A DNA stretch of 6,521 nt from PVC group bacterium (GTDB lineage: Bacteria > Verrucomicrobiota > Kiritimatiellia > SS1-B-03-39 > UBA6053): positions 1-6,521 of the forward strand of contig PXAS01000022.1 in assembly GCA_003565815.1 (NCBI GenBank), written 5' to 3'. The translations under genes and the position numbers were made by a program. Positions within the stretch are counted from its first letter, which is position 1. The number at the start of each line of letters is the position of its first letter. Positions 5,555-6,521 of the stretch are shown piece after piece. The notes beneath the pieces are model-generated. The model was not told the origin of the DNA. It searched no databases and saw nothing but the letters and a program-made list of their open reading frames with translations.

Positions 5555-6521
5555 TTTTAAACCGAGTGATCCTTGATAATTTCGGAGCCTATGCCGGCAG
5601 GCAGGAAGCCAATCTGACACCGGACCCCGGAAAACCCGTGATTCTGTTTGGGGGGATGAACGGAGGGGGCAAAACCACTCTGCTGGACTCCATTCAGCTT
5701 GGGTTTTACGGTAAGAAGGCCAAAACCTCCAACCGTTCGGGCATGGCCTACCGGGATTATCTGGCCGAGAGCATACACCGGGGCGCGGATCCCCGTGAAG
5801 GCGCCTCCATTACCCTGTATTTCACCCGGATGTCCGAGGGAAGGATCACCCACTATGAACTTCAGCGAATGTGGAAGGAAGGGCAGAAAGGCATCGAGGA
5901 AACCCTCACGGTCAGTAAAAACGGTCAGCCGGACTCCTTGCTGACGGAACACTGGGATGAAAGCATCGAAGCGTATTTGCCCGTGGGCATTGCCCACTTG
6001 TTTTTCTTCGACGGCGAACAGATCAAAGAACTGGCGGAGGGACAAAACGCGGCCCGTATCATTGGTACGGCCATCCACTCCCTGCTCGGCTTGGATTTGG
6101 TGGACCGGTTGGAAAACGATTTGCGCGTGTTTGAACGCCGTAAAAAATCGGAAACCCTTGATGCCGAGGCGGTGCGCCGTCTGAATCAGGCGGTGGAAGA
6201 ACTGGAGCATCTCCACGAGCAGGAGGCAAATCTGCTCCAGGAAGAGGGCCGCTTGGTGAATCAGGCTGGCCGCATCGCCAATGAACTTGGAAAAGCCCGG
6301 GAGCAATTTGAAAAAGAAGGGGGGAATCTGTACCTTCGACATGCGGAACTTGAAAAAGAGTTTCAGACTCTGCAGGATAACAGGACCCGGCTTCAGGACG
6401 ATTTTCGGACCCTCGCCGCCGGCCCCTTACCGCTGCTTTTGATCCAAGACCAGTTGGACGAAGTCCAGAACCTGGCCCATCATGAAAAGGAAATCCAGCA
6501 CGCCCGGGTCCTCGTGGAATC
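5551..6521 (+). CDS. dndD: DndD, SMC/RecN-like ATPase (5' part, cut by window edge)
   Basis: Only the first 323 residues are present; the frame is still open at the last base. DndD is an ABC-type ATPase related to SMC/Rad50/RecN proteins, essential for phosphorothioation and proposed to open or nick DNA for sulfur insertion. The start MILNRVILDNFGAYAG is typical of this class. The Walker A motif GGMNGGGKT lies at 34-42 (Lys41), and FFFDGEQIKELAEG (151-164) matches the conserved Q-loop-side block of DndD. From about residue 185 the sequence becomes charged and heptad-like (RRLNQAVEELEHLHEQEANL...), consistent with the first arm of a coiled coil. The Walker B and signature motifs would be near the missing C-terminus. 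The ATG overlaps the dndC stop, so translation is coupled. Next in standard clusters would be dndE. Confidence 0.92.
   Translation, partial: MILNRVILDNFGAYAGRQEANLTPDPGKPVILFGGMNGGGKTTLLDSIQLGFYGKKAKTSNRSGMAYRDYLAESIHRGADPREGASITLYFTRMSEGRITHYELQRMWKEGQKGIEETLTVSKNGQPDSLLTEHWDESIEAYLPVGIAHLFFFDGEQIKELAEGQNAARIIGTAIHSLLGLDLVDRLENDLRVFERRKKSETLDAEAVRRLNQAVEELEHLHEQEANLLQEEGRLVNQAGRIANELGKAREQFEKEGGNLYLRHAELEKEFQTLQDNRTRLQDDFRTLAAGPLPLLLIQDQLDEVQNLAHHEKEIQHARVLVE

Overview
The window carries most of a DNA phosphorothioation (Dnd) cluster, which replaces a non-bridging oxygen in the DNA backbone with sulfur. Two gene groups diverge from a 156-base intergenic region at 2610-2765. To the right, dndB (2766-3875), dndC (3872-5554) and the first 323 codons of dndD (from 5551, cut by the window edge) are joined by two ATGA stop/start overlaps and almost certainly form one operon. 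To the left, on the minus strand, lie dndA, a cysteine desulfurase (2609-1464), an unrecognised 247-residue protein (1431-688) and a short degenerate coding stretch (680-266). No dndE and no dndFGH restriction genes are visible; if present, they lie past the right edge.

The genes fit the known pathway. DndA takes sulfur from L-cysteine. DndC, a PP-loop ATPase with a cysteine cluster, activates the DNA and/or passes the sulfur on. DndD, an SMC/RecN-like ATPase, acts on the DNA. DndB is the DGQHR-family protein reported to regulate dnd expression. The divergent region has a good sigma70-type promoter for dndA and two related palindromes 44 bases apart that could be operator sites. The least explained part is the pair of minus-strand genes downstream of dndA. 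The first is intact, has its own ribosome binding site and looks co-transcribed with dndA; the second appears to be decaying.

The first 250 bases are non-coding and built of tandem repeats: a 7-base GAACRTY-type array present twice, and a 12-base array around CTTTGTC. From memory, GAACGTT/GAACATC heptad arrays of this kind are common in intergenic DNA of the Verrucomicrobiota/Kiritimatiellota/Lentisphaerota group. That is the only hint of taxonomy here, so the assignment is tentative. TGA is an ordinary stop, since it ends both dndB and dndC. The dnd genes are moderately GC-rich, while the two minus-strand genes after dndA look more AT-rich by eye.
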